From positions 15,721 to 79,720 of the forward strand of contig CAKTOJ010000001.1 in assembly GCA_934589665.1 (NCBI GenBank): DNA of 64,000 nt. Direction: 5' to 3'. The stretch is from an uncultured Oscillospiraceae bacterium (lineage in GTDB: Bacteria > Bacillota > Clostridia > Oscillospirales > Oscillospiraceae). Positions 61,521-64,000 of this stretch are shown here, one piece after another. The notes beneath the pieces were generated by a model. That model had not been told where the DNA came from. It worked only from the letters and a program-made list of their open reading frames with translations, and did not search any database. Position 1 is the stretch's first letter. Each line of letters opens with the position of its first letter. The translations under genes and the position numbers were made by a program.

Positions 61521-62404
61521 GACTGACGGCAAACGGCATTTTGCTCAACGCGGCGCTCACGCGCGTGACGCTGGAAAGGAGCCGGGGCGATGCGGCGGCG
61601 ACGCTCACGGCGGTGCTGCTGACGGACGCGGCAGACCGGTATTTCCGGAAGGAGAGCCTTGCCCTCGGCGACGCGGTGCGGCTGGTTGACGACGCGGGGG
61701 AGGAGATTTTCCTCGGCGCGGTGCAGGCGCTCACGCGGGACGCGGAGCGGGTGACGCTCATTGCCTGCGACCGGGGGCTGTATCTGACGGCGAACGAGCT
61801 CTCCGGCGTGTTCGCCGGTTCGCCGGAGGGCATCTGCCGCGCCGTGGCGATGCGGCTGGGCATCCCGGTGGGAACGCTGGACGTGCCGACCGGCTGGAAG
61901 CGGCTGGTGGCGGGCGCGGGCGTGAGCGCGTTCGAGATATTGCGGCAGGCGGTCGGAGAGGAGCGCGAAATTTCCATTCAGAACGGCGCGCTGACGGTCA
62001 CGGCGGCAGGGAAGGAGCGCTATGTCATCAGGGAAGAGACGGTGCTCTCCAGCCGCGGGACGGCGGACGCAAGGGGAATGGTCAACCGCTGCGTGGTGCT
62101 CACGCGCAAGGGCGCGGCGGCAGGGACGGCGCAGAATACGGAGGACATTGCCCGCTTCGGCCAGCGTCAGCGGGTATTGGGCAAGAGCGGGGACGCGGCG
62201 GCGCAGGCGCAGAACGGTCTGCGCGGGCGCATTCTGCACGGAGAGCTGATGGTGCGCGGCGACCTGAAATACCGCTGCGGCGCGGTGGTGGAGCTGCACC
62301 GGCGCGACTGGGGCATGGACGGCGCGTACACGCTCACGGCGGTCAGGCACTGCTGGGAGCGCGGGCTGTTCACCACCGAGCTGACGTGGGAGGGGAGCGT
62401 ATGA
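61517..62404 (+). CDS. Baseplate hub protein (XkdQ-like)
   Basis: A 295-aa protein of the XkdQ/gpD-like hub family. Beta-rich N-terminus (GILLNAALTRVTLERSRGDAAATLTAVL), ERVTLIACDRGLYLTANELSG, then an inserted VSAFEILRQAVGEE helix and the C-terminal YTLTAVRHCWERGLFTTELTW. It forms the centre of the baseplate. The ATG at 61517 overlaps the LysM gene stop. The open frame further upstream lies inside the LysM gene. Confidence 0.87.
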   Translation: MRLTANGILLNAALTRVTLERSRGDAAATLTAVLLTDAADRYFRKESLALGDAVRLVDDAGEEIFLGAVQALTRDAERVTLIACDRGLYLTANELSGVFAGSPEGICRAVAMRLGIPVGTLDVPTGWKRLVAGAGVSAFEILRQAVGEEREISIQNGALTVTAAGKERYVIREETVLSSRGTADARGMVNRCVVLTRKGAAAGTAQNTEDIARFGQRQRVLGKSGDAAAQAQNGLRGRILHGELMVRGDLKYRCGAVVELHRRDWGMDGAYTLTAVRHCWERGLFTTELTWEGSV

Positions 62405-62640
62405 ACGTATACAGCGAGCTCTGGGCGTTTTTAAAGCCCGAAAAGAGCCTTAACGGGGGCGGTGCGCTGTTCGGGACACTCACGGGCGTCTCGCCCCTGA
62501 CGGTCAGCGTCGGCGGGTGCGAGGTGAGCGAGGGGCTCTTCCGCCCGGCGGGCATGAGCATCCGCGCGGAGGACGTCGGGCGGACGCTCGCGCTCCTGCC
62601 CTGCGAGGAGGGCTTTCTGCTGCTGTTTTTTGTGGAATGA
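62401..62640 (+). CDS. Baseplate protein XkdR-like (DUF2577)
   Basis: A 79-aa protein with an oligonucleotide-binding-like small barrel (GALFGTLTGVSPLTVSVGG) and the C-terminal EDVGRTLALLPCEEGFLLLFFV. This fits DUF2577/XkdR in its fixed position between XkdQ and XkdS. The ATG at 62401 overlaps the previous stop. Confidence 0.82.
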   Translation: MNVYSELWAFLKPEKSLNGGGALFGTLTGVSPLTVSVGGCEVSEGLFRPAGMSIRAEDVGRTLALLPCEEGFLLLFFVE

Positions 62641-62653
62641 GGAGGGAGAGAAC

Positions 62654-63082
62654 ATGATTTTTCCCGACTGGGGAACGGCCCCGGCGGCGGAGGAGACGGC
62701 GCTCCCGCTGTACCGGGAGTGGGCGGCGGACGTTGAGAGCGGAAGGCTGCTGCTGCGCGACGGCGAGCCGTATACGGTCGAGGGGGACGAGGCCGTGAAG
62801 CTGTGGGTGCGTCTGGCGCTGGACGCGAGGTGCGAGCGCTGGAGCTATTCCGCGCACAGCGGCGACTACGGCAACGAGCTTGCTGCGCTGCTCGGCCGCA
62901 GCGGAGATACGGGCATCCGCGAGAGCCTGCTTCAGAGAACCATCACCGAGACGCTGCTCGTCTGCCCGTACATCACGGGCGTGGAGGGCTTCTCGTTTGC
63001 GCATAAGGCGGACGGCGTGACGGTGCGCTTCACCGTGAAAACGGTGTACAATTCCTTTGATACGGAGGTGGAAACGGCATGA
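62654..63082 (+). CDS. Baseplate wedge protein XkdS-like (DUF2634, gp25 type)
   Basis: A 142-aa protein of DUF2634. It shows GDEAVKLWVRLALDARCERWSYSAHSGDYGNELAALLG, read here in parts as AVKLWVRLALD and YSAHSGDYGNEL, then ESLLQRTITETLLVCPYI. These wedge proteins link hub and baseplate J. The start is the ATG at 62654 with GGAGGGAG upstream. The stop overlaps the next ATG. Confidence 0.86.
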   Translation: MIFPDWGTAPAAEETALPLYREWAADVESGRLLLRDGEPYTVEGDEAVKLWVRLALDARCERWSYSAHSGDYGNELAALLGRSGDTGIRESLLQRTITETLLVCPYITGVEGFSFAHKADGVTVRFTVKTVYNSFDTEVETA

Positions 63083-63861
63083 CGAAGGACGAAATTTTTG
63101 CCGCGATGGCGGCGGCCTATACGGGCGCGGGCAGCACGATCGAGGGCAGCTTCGCGGGCGATATCCTGCGCGCCTGCGCGGACGGCTGCGCGGAGCTGTG
63201 GAGCACGGAGATCGACGGGCTTGAAGAGCGCGCGTTCATCGCCAGCGCGTCGGGGGACGATCTCACGCGGGTGTGCGCCGACCGCGGCGTGGAGCGCCGC
63301 GCGGGAGAGGACGACGAGACGCTGCGCTCTCGTGCGCTTGAGAGCCTTGTCCGGCAGGGCGCGAGCGGCAACGCCGACGATTACGCGGCGTGGTGCGGCG
63401 CGGTGGAGGACATTCTGCGCGTGCGCGTGCTGCCCCTTGCGCGCGGCGCGGGGACGGTGGACATCGTGGCCGTCGGGCAGGACGGACGGGCCGCAGGCAC
63501 GGCGGCGGTCGCGGCGGCGCAGCAGATCGTGGACGAAAAGCGTCCTGTCGGGGCGGACGCGAAGGTGTGCGCGGCGACGGAAAAGGCGCTGAACATCGCC
63601 GCGGGCGTTGTTTTGAGCGAGGGTGCGAGCATCGAAGGCGTCAGGACGGCGTTTGGAGCCGCTCTGAGCGCGTTCTGCCGTGAGGGGGCACTCACATCCT
63701 GCCTCGTCAGCTACGCGCGCGTGAGCGCGCTCCTGCTCGATTGCGTGGGGGTCGCGGACGTGCGGAGCTTCACACTCAATGGCGCGGGGACGAGCCTTGC
63801 CCTCGGCGAGCGCGAGATCGGCGTGCCCGGTACGCTGACGCTCACGGAGGTGACGGCATGA
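63079..63861 (+). CDS. Baseplate J-like protein (XkdT-like), short
   Basis: A 260-aa wedge protein of the baseplate J family. SPARE elements are an N-terminal helix, EIDGLEERAFIASASGDDLTRVCADRGVERR, then a SLVRQGASGNADDYAAWCGAVEDILRVRVLP segment and GTVDIVAVGQDG. Segments are quoted from neighbouring parts of the gene and recognised by pattern. PBSX XkdT is about 350 aa, so this is a shortened version. It overlaps both neighbours by 4 bases, which argues that it is intact rather than truncated. Confidence 0.85.
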   Translation: MTKDEIFAAMAAAYTGAGSTIEGSFAGDILRACADGCAELWSTEIDGLEERAFIASASGDDLTRVCADRGVERRAGEDDETLRSRALESLVRQGASGNADDYAAWCGAVEDILRVRVLPLARGAGTVDIVAVGQDGRAAGTAAVAAAQQIVDEKRPVGADAKVCAATEKALNIAAGVVLSEGASIEGVRTAFGAALSAFCREGALTSCLVSYARVSALLLDCVGVADVRSFTLNGAGTSLALGEREIGVPGTLTLTEVTA

Positions 63862-64000
63862 GGCTGCCGGAGAGCGTGACGAAGCTCGCGCCGGTCGGCG
63901 CGGTGCTCGAAGCGAGCGCGGCGGGCGAGGCGCTGCTGCGCGAAGCGGGGGAGCGGGTCAATGCGCGGCTGCTCGTCGGTCAGGCGGACGCGGCGGGGCT
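63858..64000 (+). CDS. Tail protein XkdU-like (DUF2313), partial
   Basis: The first 47 codons of a gene that runs off the right edge, starting RLPESVTKLAPVGAVLEASA. The ATG overlaps the stop of the baseplate J gene. DUF2313/XkdU is the next gene in PBSX-like tails. Only a helical N-terminus is visible, so the call rests mostly on order. Confidence 0.6.
   Translation, partial: MRLPESVTKLAPVGAVLEASAAGEALLREAGERVNARLLVGQADAAG

Overview
The window looks like a chromosomal segment of a GC-rich Gram-positive Clostridia-type gut anaerobe, probably Oscillospiraceae-like. The evidence is high GC, strong AGGAGG ribosome binding sites, sigma-A promoters with 16-17 bp spacers, a lipoprotein-anchored TRAP binding protein, an ECF vitamin-type transporter and PBSX-like phage tail genes. 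This placement is inferred from gene style only. No rRNA, tRNA, CRISPR array or transposase was seen.

Left part (1-18.5 kb), metabolism and transport. A TRAP transporter operon (dctP-dctQ-dctM, minus strand, cut at the left edge) sits beside a DeoR-family regulator, with a 13-bp inverted repeat across the dctP promoter. Next is an ECF transporter (S, fused A1A2, T) in one run with a SAM hydrolase (DUF62). It is preceded by a 5' leader that can fold into an H-type pseudoknot. A FadR/GntR regulator then faces an operon of a GntP permease, a small membrane protein, an old-yellow-enzyme/FadH-type flavoenzyme, an unrecognised 297-aa protein and two Gfo/Idh/MocA dehydrogenases, probably for a sugar acid or glycoside-like compound. 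A large O-antigen-ligase-like membrane protein stands alone at 16-18.5 kb.

Middle (21.8-49.6 kb), surface polysaccharide. An asnB-like amidotransferase faces a roughly 26-kb minus-strand operon. The operon encodes a UDP-GlcNAc 4,6-dehydratase, a monotopic phosphoglycosyltransferase, a 4-keto reductase candidate, UDP-GalNAc/GalNAcA enzymes, five glycosyltransferases, Wzx, Wzy and Wzz. It also encodes a four-enzyme route to dTDP-4-formamido-4,6-dideoxyglucose (rmlA, rmlB, vioA-like, vioF-like). Decoration genes include MBOAT plus SGNH O-acetylation, TupA-like ATP-grasp, a FemAB/GNAT-like protein and a polysaccharide deacetylase. One member is a membrane-anchored protein with a PD-(D/E)XK-like nuclease motif.

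Phage-derived genes flank this locus on both sides. At 18.6-21.7 kb lie a portal, a short scaffold, a tail-collar fibre and two small genes. From 49.9 kb to the right edge lie a primase-helicase, a replication protein, a Mor-like regulator and terminase (minus strand), then capsid, connectors and a contractile tail up to the baseplate (plus strand). The two blocks complement each other: the first has portal, scaffold and fibre but nothing between them, and the second has capsid to baseplate but no portal. A palindrome family with core CTCACGTGAG occurs in both blocks. A 19-21 bp TGCACGA...GTCGGA repeat forms an iteron-like cluster near the replication genes and two oppositely oriented arrays inside the tail gene that occupies the tape-measure position. 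This split element with two repeat families is the strongest candidate for something new here.
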